Below the pieces are notes generated by a model. It saw nothing but the letters and a program-made list of their open reading frames with translations. It did not search any database and was not told the DNA's origin. DNA of 32,864 nt from Chara braunii (taxonomy: Eukaryota; Streptophyta; Charophyceae; Charales; Characeae): positions 1,568,214 through 1,601,077 of the forward strand of contig BFEA01000280.1 in the NCBI GenBank assembly GCA_003427395.1, given 5' to 3'. The translations under genes and the position numbers were made by a program. Shown one piece after another: positions 20,314-29,705 of the stretch; positions within the stretch are counted from its first letter, which is position 1; each line of letters starts with the position of its first letter.

Positions 20314-20575
20314 CTGAATCTGGTCTCATTCAGCCAACCTTTTCTCCCTCTCTACCGCCCCATACCATCTCTGAGATAAGGTGTTCCTCTAGCATCCTCT
20401 CTGCTTCCTCGACTGCCCCTCCGACAGCGATCCTCTTCTTGATTGCGGTATTGTGCCAGTATCCTAGAGCAAACATTCAGCAACCCAGAGATGATGGCCA
20501 CCCCCCCTTCAAACCACATGTTACCGTAGAGAAGCCCCCTCTTGCTGTCTGCTAGGCCACCATCTGATCTGCAAC

Positions 20576-21439
20576 TCATTCTCTAGCCCTCGGGACTTCC
20601 AGGTTTTTTGCATTTAGTTTGAAATATCCCCTCCCTCTCACCATGGCCTGGTTGAGCACCAAGTCTGCTACCACTGGTTTATGGTCCGACATTTGGTGCT
20701 GCGACTGCTTGATCTGGGTCACCCCCTGTGTGAGGCTTCTGCTCACTAGAAAGAAGTCCAAACTTCTCCTCGTTACCTCTCCTCTCTCCTTTCTGATATT
20801 TGAGAACCAGGTGTAACCCAGGTCCTCTGGGTTCAATGAGCGGAACGGATTCGTCATATCCAGTTCTTGGACCAAGTCCATCAGGTTTATCGAGTCCCTC
20901 CTCCCAGCTGACCGCGAGTCCGTGTGCATCACCTCGTCCAAAGATAGGTTTCAGTCACCTGTTATAATAAGATTATCTGTCTCTGGTACACATGGTCGTA
21001 GGTTCAGAAAACATTCGGCCCTAGATGACAGGTCCGATGGGGCATAAATCGTCATCAGGACCCAATCTTCTTGTCCCGTGCAGAATCCGACTCACGCCCA
21101 CTTGCCCCACATATCCACGTCGGAGTCCACTACCTGAGACTGCAAATTGTGGTATATCAGAATGCCCACCCCTCCCCGAGTTCCCTGCGTTGGGGACCAC
21201 ACTTGTAGGCCTTCCCACCAGCTAGCCAACTCCAGTAACCTTTCCTCACATATTTTAGTCTCTTGCAGACATAAATAGTCAATCTTTTGTTGAAACATCC
21301 AGGTCTTTACTTGCTTCTTTTTCTCCCTTCCTAATGTGTCACCGAAACTCGTAACGATCCATGCACCAATCTTCAGTTTAACCATCAGCATTTCCAACGC
21401 CCGCTTGGTCTTGGATACGGGAGTCAACTGTCTCATCAC
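20576..21439 (-). pseudogene. LINE-A ORF2 AP-like endonuclease with two in-frame stops
   Basis: One continuous reading phase from the ATG at 21,439 to the stop at 20,576 contains KIGAWIV, CLQETK (about 21,270), RGGVGILIY, MTIYAP (about 21,050), IITGD-stop-N (about 20,955), GYTWFSN and SDHKPVVADL (about 20,690). This is the exonuclease-endonuclease-phosphatase fold that nicks target DNA in L1-type elements. Two TGA codons interrupt it: after MWGKWA (21,092-21,094), and in place of Phe of GDFN (20,951-20,953). The conserved Asn of the first motif (WNV) is Ile. The catalytic Glu of QETK and the terminal SDH are kept. Confidence 0.85.
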
Positions 21440-21947
21440 CCCATCTCTGATTCCCCTGCGTTGGGGACCCTTGCATTGGGCTCACTCCGGCTGAACTACG
21501 TGACCTGCCCGATGGGGCCGGGGATCTCCACGGTCCCATCAGGGCATCAGTAAGGAACTTGGAATGCAGATTGTGCTGTTCTAATCGGCTTTCATTCAAC
21601 TGTAGCAGAACCAATGCTGAAAATTTAATGTCCAGAGTCAGGGCAATGACATCCAGCTCGTGGGAGTTGCTTTCTCTCACAGCTTCCAAATTGAACCATC
21701 TTACTCCTACTTGTGTGAGCATATCTGTTACAGGGGCATCAATTCTTGCATCAATCAGCGGGAAATAAAATTTCCACACTTTTTCCTCGAGTGGGACAAT
21801 CACATTTGTAATTGTAGACCTTGGAACAATACGAATTGAAAATTTGTCTCTAAACAACATCTTTGTTTTCGTCATGATTTCTCCGGGTAGCGGAGTCTTG
21901 TTGGTGAGGGCAGATGGTAAGTATGGTCTCCCCTCCTCATTAGTCAT
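21378..21947 (-). pseudogene. LINE-A linker ORF, domain unknown
   Basis: A 189-codon minus frame between the ORF1 C-terminus and ORF2, overlapping the first 62 bases of the endonuclease frame in another phase. The first 130 residues look like a folded alpha/beta domain (KVWKFYFPLIDARIDAPV, then LNESRLEQHNLHSKFLTDAL). The rest is Gly/Ser/Pro/Gln linker. I do not recognise the domain. It may be the C-terminal part of ORF1 or a separate small ORF. Confidence 0.5.
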
Positions 21948-22686
21948 CCCCCCATGCCAAACAAATCAGGGGGACAATCCTTCTTTCAATGGGTTGTTGA
22001 GATCTGCTCGACAACGGATTCCTTCGCCCTGGCAGATTTATGTAGCCCCTCTTGCTTGTCGTGTCCGAGTCTGCTACCCCTCTGAGTCTGGCGCCTGGAG
22101 AGCTGCCTGTTGAACGTTTTTGAACCCCCTGCTTGGAGGAAGCCTGAGCCAATTAGTGCTGGGTTATCTCCTATGAGATCACTTCCCGTGAAGACTTTGG
22201 ACCCGGAGTCTGATGAAAGATGGGAGGCTTCAACATTAAGGCCTCCCTCCACTTTTTTTGTCTGTTATATGCACCGCTCCCCACCCTGTCACTACTCTGC
22301 TGACCTCCCCCTTTGCATGACTGGGAGCAGCCCTGCCTCTGCCCCGACTGACTTCTATAGCCTACTCTCCCTTCCTGCCAATGATTGCCCTGCAAATGAT
22401 GGGCACTGCATCCCTCCTGTTGAATATACCCTTTTTGTACGATTTGGCCTGATGCCCCATACTCAGTAGTCTATTGCAGATTAACGCCCCATCCAGGCGC
22501 AGAGTAGTAGTACATAGAGTGGTACCCTTGTTGAGTGGGGGGCAAGGGGTAATGGTAATGTTGTGTCTGAATCCCTGTTCTCCGCAGGCTAGGAGGAAGA
22601 AGCATCGTGGGAGGCATCAAGGAGCTGCCCGGGGGCGGAGGACCAAATTGATGGACCCGAGATTGAGGCTGAAGTAGCGCAGGGTC

Positions 22687-23460
22687 CTACCCCTGGCGCA
22701 CATTCAGGGCGCTCCCTTGAGCTGATGTCCCTCCCATGTACGCCCCCTCAGGTTGGTCAGGGTCCTGATAAAAGGCCTGAACTCCCGACTGTCGACCCAT
22801 TTGCTGGGGGTCCACCGAATAGGGGTGTTGTACTCGATGTCGAATCGGAACCACTAGGGTTGGCTGCACAGGCTGCGACTGTTGCTGCCGCAGAGCCGAA
22901 GGTGCCCCTTGCGTATGCATGACTAAGTCCGCTGGATCTGTCTTCAACCGAGAAGCAGCCTGTCTTCCTCCCCCTGTAGGTACTGCTCGCCCCTCACTCT
23001 GCTGTTGTTGTCGAGGAGCATGAGGCGGTAATCTCAAATTTGCCCAAGTTCTCCTTGCTCTCCCCTCCACTTCTCGCCTTGGACAATTTTCTTACGTATG
23101 GAAGTACCACCTGCACTTCCTGCACAATTCCGAGTAGGGGGTAACTATCTCCACTGTCCAAATCTCCCCTTTAGGGGATTCGATCACCAGGGTATTCTCT
23201 ACACGGAAGCGTGTCTGCGGGTCCATATCTAATTTGATATTCATTAAACTAGGTTTCAACATGTCTGCTTCTGGTGGGTGCATGTGCTTGACTCCTCCAA
23301 TCAGCCCCTCTGCTGCCGACGGTAAGTAACATAGAGCATCCAACGACACTCTTAGAGCAATAATCCAAAAGTTCACCTCCGCCTCTCTTAATCTAACTTT
23401 TAAAACCTTCGCCTTCGTCATCCATGGCTTCGGCAACACGGTGTCGGCACGAATACCCTG
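22687..23460 (-). pseudogene. LINE-A ORF1 (gag-like) with a stop inside the zinc knuckle
   Basis: Read from about 23,450 downward: LPKPWMTKAKVLKVRLREAE, FWIIALRVSLDALCYLP, GLIGG, MNIKLDMDPQTRF, SPKGEIWTVEIV, then CRKCRWYFHT-stop-ENCPRR. The Cys-x2-Cys-x4-His-x4-Cys spacing of a CCHC knuckle is met only if the TAA at 23,092-23,094 is read through in the same phase. The frame continues afterwards without shift for 135 codons to 22,687 as a Gln/Pro/Arg-rich tail. The domain order (DUF4283-like, then CCHC, then disordered tail) is that of plant LINE ORF1 proteins, which bind element RNA. Confidence 0.75.
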
Positions 23461-23857
23461 ATAAGGGTATCCGCCCTGGTTTTTGCAAATGATAAAAAGT
23501 AAGTTTGGATCAAGAAGACTGTGCGGGGCATGGCCGTGTCTATGACTTACCTTGGCTAAGATAGAGGGTACATGGGCGTGCAGTCTTAGGGCGCGCGTGT
23601 GATCTTCTCTTTGGTTTGGTTTGACTCCGTGGTTATTACAATTTGCCGTGAGTTTGACATGTCTACCATTAACGGTCGGGATGGTATGTTGTATAGCATA
23701 CATGGTAACCATGGCGCAGTCCGAAGGAGCTTGCTCAAGCGTTCATCGGCAGCGCGCTCAGTTGTAAGTGGGAGTAAAGGCCCGGGCTGTTTTCCCAAAT
23801 CTAGGCGCTGCACCATATCATCTTTTATTGAAATTCGCGCAGGTCAATCCCAGGCTT

Positions 23858-23928
23858 GGGCTTAGCTCTATAGGTTATGGCATTGGACTATTGCTGCGAA
23901 GGTACGGGGATCGAGGCTAGTGGGCGGC
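23858..23928 (+). repeat. tRNA-like SINE head
   Basis: TTAGCTCTATAGGTTATGG, GCATTGGACTATTGCTGCGA and AGGTACGGGGATCGAGGC follow the order and spacing of a tRNA (position 8/9 TA, D-arm, anticodon arm, T-arm). The D and T stems do not close and the B box is degenerate, so this is a tRNA-derived head, not a working tRNA. A body of about 130 bases ends in T-rich DNA at 24,030-24,060. Confidence 0.5.
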
Positions 23929-24230
23929 GGCTTAGGAGCATTGGAGCACTGAAGGAACTGAGGGGTTGAGGGTCTCGTGGGACTATCCCCCTCAGTTTTG
24001 TTGAGGAAATTCGGCCGCGGGTCGATCGCTTTTTGCTTTTATTGCTTTTATTTTTTTTTGGGTTTGTCTTTGACCGGTACCGATTTCAAGCCGGGCCGAG
24101 AATTCATGAGTATGGCTCGGAGGATACACCAGGGAATTGTTGGAATGCAGGCCACGAATCGGCCTGGATGCTGAAATCCAATGAGTGTCGGTTAGCCTTT
24201 GGAAGGTCGCGGAGGGCTGTCCCGGTCAAA

Positions 24231-24328
24231 GTCCCTCGGGACATCCGTAAAAATTGGAGCGATACAGGGAAGATTAGCATGACCCTGCGTGAGGGTGGCA
24301 CGTATGAATCGAAGGTGAAGTGTTCCTT
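24231..24328 (+). pseudogene. U6-like snRNA sequence, diverged full-length
   Basis: The full U6 order is readable: GTCCCTCGGGACATCCG (5' stem-loop), AAAATTGGAGCGATACAG, GGAAGATTAGCATGACCCTG, AGGGTGGCACG, AATCGA. The ACAGAGA box is ACAGGGA and the 3' third is strongly altered. No T run follows, and no TATA-like or USE-like element stands at the usual distance upstream. A relic U6 copy or a derived element part is more likely than an active gene. Confidence 0.65.
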
Positions 24329-25939
24329 TCGATTGTTGCCTCTGCTTCCGTTCGAACCGACTGTCGTGCTGTTCGGGCCACGGCGCGCTAATCGTGTTGA
24401 CCTCAACGCGAGGAAGGCGAGGGGGAAAAACCCCTCTATCTTGTTTTTATGCTCCTTGAAGAATTCTTAGTTGGACGTTGGTCCTGGGCCGGGATTCGAG
24501 GTCCTTGTCCAGGACATCCCAGGCCCTAGACTCTGCAGGGGAGGAATTTTCCAGCTCGCAGAGCCTATCTGCCCTGCCCGTCGAAACACTTAACCTAGAG
24601 GGCAGGGATGTTGCGAGGGCTGAACGGCATGTCGTTCAGCCGTTCAATATCGTGAAGGGCAACCCCTCACGATATATTTCTTCAGCCATTCAATATCGCG
24701 AGGCCGAAACTGCGATTGCCGCGTATGACTAGCATCGTCGGTTGATGTAGGAAGGGTTTGCACCCTCGCAACTTTATATTAAAGTCTTGCGCGTGACGTT
24801 CGTCCGTCCTAGTGTCTAGAGTTATGGGATCAAGTGATTCGTATGTATACGTGCGCGTCCGGAGTCAGGATAGGTCATTGGTGCCAACCAACAAGGCTAC
24901 CCAAGGTTGTGATTTTGAGTTGTGTAGGCTCTACGGCCTTATTTTTGCTTTTTAGAGTTATTATAGTTGGACGTTGTAGTCCCTGGCAGCCGTCAAAGTC
25001 GAACCCCTTAACTTCTTTCCAAGCCCTAGATGATGGAGCTGGTCTCCAGGGCCATAAGAGACAATTGTCACCACAGGTATGAACCTATGTACCACCCACT
25101 CTCCGTAAGGTGCATAAGAGGGTGTGGTTCTTAACCGCACTCGGCGGTTGTTCAACGTCGAGAGATTAACCCTCAAGGCGCGTGTCAGCCGACACTTGAG
25201 TGTCGAATGCGACCCCCGAGACTATCGGGGACAGCATGAGCATGGGTACTACGTAGTACGCCATCAGTGCGACTGCTTGCGTACGCTTGCATTGCGAGTC
25301 GATATGAGTTAGCCCAGCGTCTACACGGTTTTATACTAAGTCTCGCGCGCGTCGCCTATCCGATTTTTGCATCGGAGAGTTATGGGATGACTACTAAGGG
25401 ACTAGGAGTGTTGTCGCGTTGTTTTGTCCGCTGTCGTTTTGTATATGTGTGGGTGTATTTTTATTTCTATGTTCTTTATAGTGGTGTGCGCGTGGCGTGT
25501 GGGAGGCGTCCTAGTCGATCAGCGACGAGTCACGCTTGGGACCTTAGCCCCCCAAAATGTCGGTTCGCGTGCGGGTCCGATAGGGGCGTATTACAACACG
25601 TACCCCCTATGCTACAACGAACGAGAAACGCCCTCGGCTGGTCCACCTCTGCGATTGCAACTGATCAGCTTTCGTATGGGGACTGGTAGCTCGACGGGGA
25701 TACGCCCGCCGAAGGGAGGTGACAACTCCCGTAAGGTGGAGGTAAGTCGTGCCTCGCGTAGGCCCTATCTTGTCGTAGGGGCTCGCGAGAGGTATGGTTG
25801 CCGCACTCGGCTGGAGCGGCTTGCGGAAACTCCATGTATATATCGCGACGAGGATTAAGAACCAACTCATGCGTGACGCAGTCGGGAGGGTCCCGCGCCG
25901 CCCTGTGCGGTACCGAACCGATGCGCTCGACAACGGGGT

Positions 25940-26200
25940 ACTCTTTGTTGGCCAATGTAAGCTTCATCGAACCTTTTTGAACCAACTAGTTAGCCACCTC
26001 CACCGCTTTCGCTACATACGATAGAATGTTCGGCCCTTCGAATTTAATCATCCCTCGCCGAATTTCTGGATTGAACAGGCGTCTGGCGAACCAACTGTCC
26101 TCATAGGCTCTCACCAAATCCTTTTTGACACTCCTCGAAAGATCCCTTGCCTCATCTTGAAAGATGAAAATAACAGTCATTTCTTTCAACCAACATTCCT
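25940..26200 (-). pseudogene. LINE ORF1 N-terminal fragment
   Basis: Minus-strand frame from about 26,200: MTVIFIFQDEARDL, SVKKDLVRAYEDSWFARRLF, RRGMIKFEGPNILSYVA, AVEVAN, then an in-frame TAG (25,988-25,986), then LVQKGSMKLTLANKEYPVV. Beyond about 25,945 the coding pattern ends. Its end would fit directly before the LPKPWMTKA start of the LINE-A ORF1 body at 23,450, suggesting that both belong to one ORF1 later separated. The element is otherwise missing at this end. Confidence 0.5.
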
Positions 26201-26202
26201 TT

Positions 26203-26285
26203 TTTTTTTTTTTTGGGGGGGGGGACAAGGCTCCAATCTATTCGTGGGGAGCAGCACGTGCTGGGAACCAGGCCCAGCGTCCCAT
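26203..26285 (-). repeat. A-tailed module, copy 2
   Basis: On the minus strand GGGACGCTGGGCCTGG, CCCAGCACGTGCTGCTCCCC and GAATAGATTGGAGCC precede a C run and an A run (26,222-26,203). Matches the modules at 9,760 and 31,060. Confidence 0.65.
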
Positions 26286-26523
26286 ATGAAAATTTACATT
26301 GAATTTTGAAAGTTTGAGATACCGGGGTCACTACCCGGCTTTGGCTGAGAGAAGTTTGAGACAATTTTGAGCTACTTAGAAAATTACTACGACAAACTAC
26401 AGAAAAAAGGTCTGCCCACAACAAAACATGCCACCACAGAGGTCCTACATATGCTCAAAACCCTGTGGATCCCTAGCAACCCTTATATAGCTCTCCAACA
26501 ATGTCGTACTCCCTGTCGAGCTC

Positions 26524-27240
26524 TTCCAGGCCTCACACCCCCACCCTGGGTTACAGGGCAACACGACTCACCTCAGCTCCGACCAGCATCGTCCCAGCAG
26601 CAACCCTTGGTTGTCCCTTGGAATGCCCACCCCAAAGCATCCCCAAATCTCTCTACCAGGCCTCACACTCCTGCATCAGCAGGTTACAGGGCAACACCCC
26701 AGCACCGTCAAGCGTCGTTCTGGCATCGAACAGCCGCAGATCAGTGAGTATATCAGCAATGGAGCCGTCGAAGATAAGTTGCTAGAAGTCTCCAGAATCT
26801 TAAATCATTCTTAAGACCCCCATTGGCAACCAAAACCAACGAACCATGGATGAAGGAAAAACTCAGAAACATTCATGGCGACTACTCAAAACTCTACCAA
26901 GTCACTAGAATACGTGTGTCAAAAAGCCTCCCAACCACGAATCAGATAGGTGAAACCTATTCAATCCACCTACGACCACCACCAGCATGGCTGTTTTCAG
27001 CACGAACCGAAGCTCTTCTAGGTCTCATGCTCCCATCAGGTTAGGTTACAGAGTTGCACCACCTTGCTCGAGCAGCGGCCAACATTGCTCCAGTTACGAC
27101 CCCCGATGACCACTGAGACTGCCCCTGCAAACAGCCCCCCAGATCTCTTTACCAGGCCTCACACCCCCACTAAGCTAGGTCACAAAGTTGTGCCACCTGG
27201 CTCCGGCTTCGGCCAGCGTTGCTCCAACATCGGTCTTCGA
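26524..27240 (+). repeat. Dispersed CCAGGCCTCACAC repeat, four copies
   Basis: Copies start at about 26,526, 26,656, 27,017 and 27,151. Each runs (C/A)CCAGGCCTCACAC(C/T)CC, a short variable part, GGTTACAGGGCAACAC (or diverged), then CAGC/GTC-rich sequence. In different frames they encode (S/T)RPHTP followed by GYRAT or GHKVV. Confidence 0.65.
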
Positions 27241-27939
27241 GGGCCACCGAATTTCCGACCACCCTTCGCAGGATCCCAGATGACTTGCCAGATAGCACCT
27301 ACTCCTACAACCTCCTCGAGAGGCAAACCAAATGGAAAGAAATGGAAAGAAATACTAAACCGGATGTTAGAATTCTTTGAGAGAGATTGGCCCTCCCTCC
27401 CCCTACCCCTCCCCCCTCAGCCCTACACTGCCTCCGCCGAGGTGAGTCACCCACTCTCCCTCGGCCCCCGTATAGGACCAACCCTCTACCCCTCTTTCCC
27501 CAGGAGCACGCAGTTCCCACCTAAAGCATGCCCCCCCGCCCCTTGCCCATTTCTGCCTCCATTGGGACTAACGTTGACCCACACACCAGCCCTGCCCCAG
27601 AATAGGGCAACCCCCTACTCCGCCCCTACCCTCTTTAACACATTCACCCCCCACCTTGTGATGCCCTTGCAAGGTAAAGCTCCCCCCACCCCCTTCTTAC
27701 CTTTCAGCCCTCCGGGAACGATCCAATCCAGTCGACTACAGTTATTGATGACACACTTACCAAAATGTCGATCGCAATTTGCAAAAGCAAGGCCTCTTCA
27801 AAAATATGCAGCTCCCACCATATGCACATATCACCAATTTAAGAGAAGCAAAAAACTAATTATCGGAGACGGTCTTCAAAATTATAGCTATAATAGTAGG
27901 ATTTCGAAGTTTTCGGGTTCCAAGATTAGAAAATCATGA
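27064..27939 (+). CDS. Hypothetical Pro-rich ORF (291 codons)
   Basis: A long open plus-strand frame, ATG to TGA, rich in Pro, Thr, Ser and Leu. One short charged helix (NGKKWKEILNRMLEFFERDW) lies near residue 95 and the C-terminus is basic. The N-terminal part includes the repeated LFTRPHTPTKLGHK segment. No known domain was recognised. The DNA strand is extremely C-rich and G-poor between 27,390 and 27,720, which by itself suppresses stop codons, so the frame may be open by chance. Upstream frames (26,367-27,044) carry similar fragments in other phases, which suggests a decayed repeat-borne gene rather than an intact host gene. Confidence 0.25.
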   Translation: MLEQRPTLLQLRPPMTTETAPANSPPDLFTRPHTPTKLGHKVVPPGSGFGQRCSNIGLRGPPNFRPPFAGSQMTCQIAPTPTTSSRGKPNGKKWKEILNRMLEFFERDWPSLPLPLPPQPYTASAEVSHPLSLGPRIGPTLYPSFPRSTQFPPKACPPAPCPFLPPLGLTLTHTPALPQNRATPYSAPTLFNTFTPHLVMPLQGKAPPTPFLPFSPPGTIQSSRLQLLMTHLPKCRSQFAKARPLQKYAAPTICTYHQFKRSKKLIIGDGLQNYSYNSRISKFSGSKIRKS

Positions 27940-27958
27940 TAGAACTTTACTTGGGACT

Positions 27959-28114
27959 TTATTCCTTGATTGCATCGTTCTCATTTACTTTAAATCGTTT
28001 CCCCTTCCCATCAATAACCACTTCTCCTAGGTTTTGTACTATTTGACAGAGACCTTCATCGCAGCACTGCCCAATTGCTTGCCTCGTCGTTTCTTCAATC
28101 TCCCAGAAATTTGT
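27959..28114 (-). CDS. Possible 3'-terminal exon (51 codons)
   Basis: The minus frame directly after an acceptor-like CTCAG (28,119-28,115) encodes TNFWEIEETTRQAIGQCC, then DEGLCQIVQNLG, then EVVIDGKGKRFKVNENDA and ends TAA at 27,959. It reads like a compact folded protein segment and is unlike the surrounding low-complexity DNA. Upstream on the same strand an ATG (about 28,174) follows another acceptor-like CCCACAG and encodes MMEEDGEAGG, but in a phase that joins only if the G run at about 28,140-28,153 is one base different. No homologue is recognised. Confidence 0.3.
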   Translation of the reverse strand, partial: TNFWEIEETTRQAIGQCCDEGLCQIVQNLGEVVIDGKGKRFKVNENDAIKE

Positions 28115-28354
28115 CTGAGGTTGTGAGTGTGGAGGGGGAGCCCCCCCCCCCCGGCCTCTCCATCCTCCTCCATCATTGCTGTGGGGAAAACTTCTTATGA
28201 CAAACTAGAACTCTTTATGCTCAACCCCGCAACTCTCTCCCCGGTCCTATGGTATGCCTCTTCTTTTATGGTGGTTGTTTACTTCCCCAGTGTGCTAGAA
28301 AGGACCTACCAATAGGGGCCCGAGAGATCACAAAAGCAGAGCAAGTACCACGTG

Positions 28355-28665
28355 TCAAGGCCCTGAGCTACACCGCTCCTGAAATTATTCCCGGGCTGTG
28401 TAAGTGTTGCGTGAAAAAGAGAACACCCCACTCATTTCCGGTTAGAGCATTTGCAGAGTGGTGTGTCGAGGCCCTGAGTCGCGCCACTCATAAATTTTCC
28501 CCAAAAATAGAAGGGACTGTGTGAATACTGCCTGAAAAGAACTCCGCTCTAAATGAGAGTGAACTTCCAGCTAGCCCAGCACTCCTGAATTTCCCCCAAA
28601 AATAGAAGGGGCTATGTTAGTGATGTGTGACAAAGGAACCACGCTCTAAATGAATGTGGAAATGT
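28355..28665. repeat. Diverged ~105-bp tandem repeat, three units
   Basis: Units at about 28,361, 28,472 and 28,574 share GCCCTGAG/GCCCAGCAC, then CC(A/G)CTC, AATTT(T/C)CCCC, AAAAATAGAAGGG, GTGTGA and CGCTCTAAATGA. Units two and three are closest. Confidence 0.6.
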
Positions 28666-29100
28666 AACTACGAGAAGCTCTGATTGAAAATCGCAACAGC
28701 AGGCACGAATCCCAATTACGAAGCTCAGGACGGACAACCATGATCGGGGGCAGTATTCGAGCGTGGGAATATACCGTGCAGATGGTTCCCAAGGAAGTCT
28801 TGAACATACATGGAAGCTACGCTATCGGCTGGGAGCGGGAAAATCAATCCCAATGAAAAGCTGCGAGCAAAAGAACATGCATCAAGAGCCTGACGCTGAC
28901 AGTGAGATCATACAACCACCGTTATAATGCCTTCAACAACATCAACCACCGGCGGGCGTCTTACAAATCGCAGAGGAAAAGCGAAAGGCAAAAGAGAGCT
29001 TACTGTTGCTTAACTACCTCGAAAGGAAAACCGAAGGAAAGGACACTTCCTCAACTCAAGCAACTCAACCAACAGGAGCACTACATAGTTGGCTAGTCCG
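28666..29100. other. Intergenic DNA with one coding-like stretch
   Basis: A plus frame at about 28,667-28,857 without upstream ATG reads LREALIENRNSRHESQ, then GGSIRAWEYTVQMVPKEVLN, IHGSYAIGWEREN, stop. It is protein-like but no domain is recognised. It could be an exon or transposon remnant. Confidence 0.25.
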
Positions 29101-29705
29101 TAGGGTACTTACGTCTCTGCCCTTCTCCTCACCGGACAGCCCCCTTCATCTAGGATCTTCGTCAATTTCATCCACAAGGAAGTGTTTACCACTCTCGGGT
29201 CTCCTCCCTTCGTTCTCCCTTCTTTACCCCTGCAGCTTCTCACCTTACCTTCTCTGTCTTCCTCCTCCTTGCGCCTCTCTTTCCACACTTCTCTCTCTCA
29301 CTTCCCTTCGCAGCACCTTGTTAGCATATGTAACTTTTCACGTTGACCGATGATGACAACAACCCTAATTCGGGTTGACCAGAGATACGATGCAAGCCAG
29401 AAACGACCTTTGCCTTTTCGGAGTATCAACCTGTCTCTGGGCAACTGATCGGTAGAGGTTGATAGGCTGCCATAAAAGGGTCCTCTCCGGACACAGCCGG
29501 TACCCGCGTAGTGCAGGGTATGGAGATCCCACTGTACCCAGTCAGCGATGGCGGGGTTGACGGCATGGCAGGGTCGAAGCCCGCCGCCTTTGGCCAGCGC
29601 AGGTTCGGAGCGACTAAAATTAGCACTAAACAGCGCAGCCGCCCAGCCGCAGCGCCCCCCTCCGCTCAGCATTTTTTTTGGGAGGAGGGGGAGATTTCCT
29701 TCAGC
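29101..29705. other. Pyrimidine-rich then mixed DNA
   Basis: Plus strand CT-rich to about 29,315. Open frames on both strands at 29,300-29,720 have no recognised domain. No gene called. Confidence 0.4.

Larger units (their letters stand above)
17160..23460 (-). mobile_element. LINE-A: near full-length L1-type retrotransposon, dead
   Basis: Minus-strand order ORF1 (gag-like, zinc knuckle), linker, AP-endonuclease, RT, zf-RVT tail: the complete plant L1-like layout. The 3' end lies just below the ORF2 stop at 17,177, without an obvious A tail. The 5' end of ORF1 is not contiguous: recognisable ORF1 stops near 23,450 and a matching N-terminal piece lies at 25.94-26.2 kb. Every ORF has stops or shifts, so the copy cannot move by itself. 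Confidence 0.85.
23445..25940. other. Hairpin-rich block separating two ORF1 pieces
   Basis: About 2.5 kb with no sustained frame. It holds a tRNA-like head at 23,858, a U6-like sequence at 24,231, and diverged direct repeats of about 0.5 kb. Anchors of the repeats are TTAGTTGGACGTTG at 24,468 with ATAGTTGGACGTTG at 24,963, and GAGTTATGGGAT at 24,820 with 25,376. Many GC-rich hairpins are present: GGCTGAACG/CGTTCAGCC (about 24,619), ATATCGTGA/TCACGATAT (about 24,647), CGACACTTGAGTGTCG (25,190) and a TCGCG...CGCGA stem (about 25,756-25,791). LINE ORF1 coding sequence appears at both sides, so it is probably an insertion in LINE-A or a rearranged cluster. Confidence 0.5.

Noticed and set aside
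20576-23460. Alternative genetic code or stop-codon recoding
   Set aside because: In-frame TAA and TGA occur in LINE ORFs that also have frameshifts and catalytic losses. Ordinary decay explains them, and TAA/TGA/TAG act as stops elsewhere.
23586-23816. Separate ORF1 start (76 codons, minus)
   Set aside because: Different phase from the ORF1 body, no DUF4283-like features, and it overlaps the apparent insertion block.
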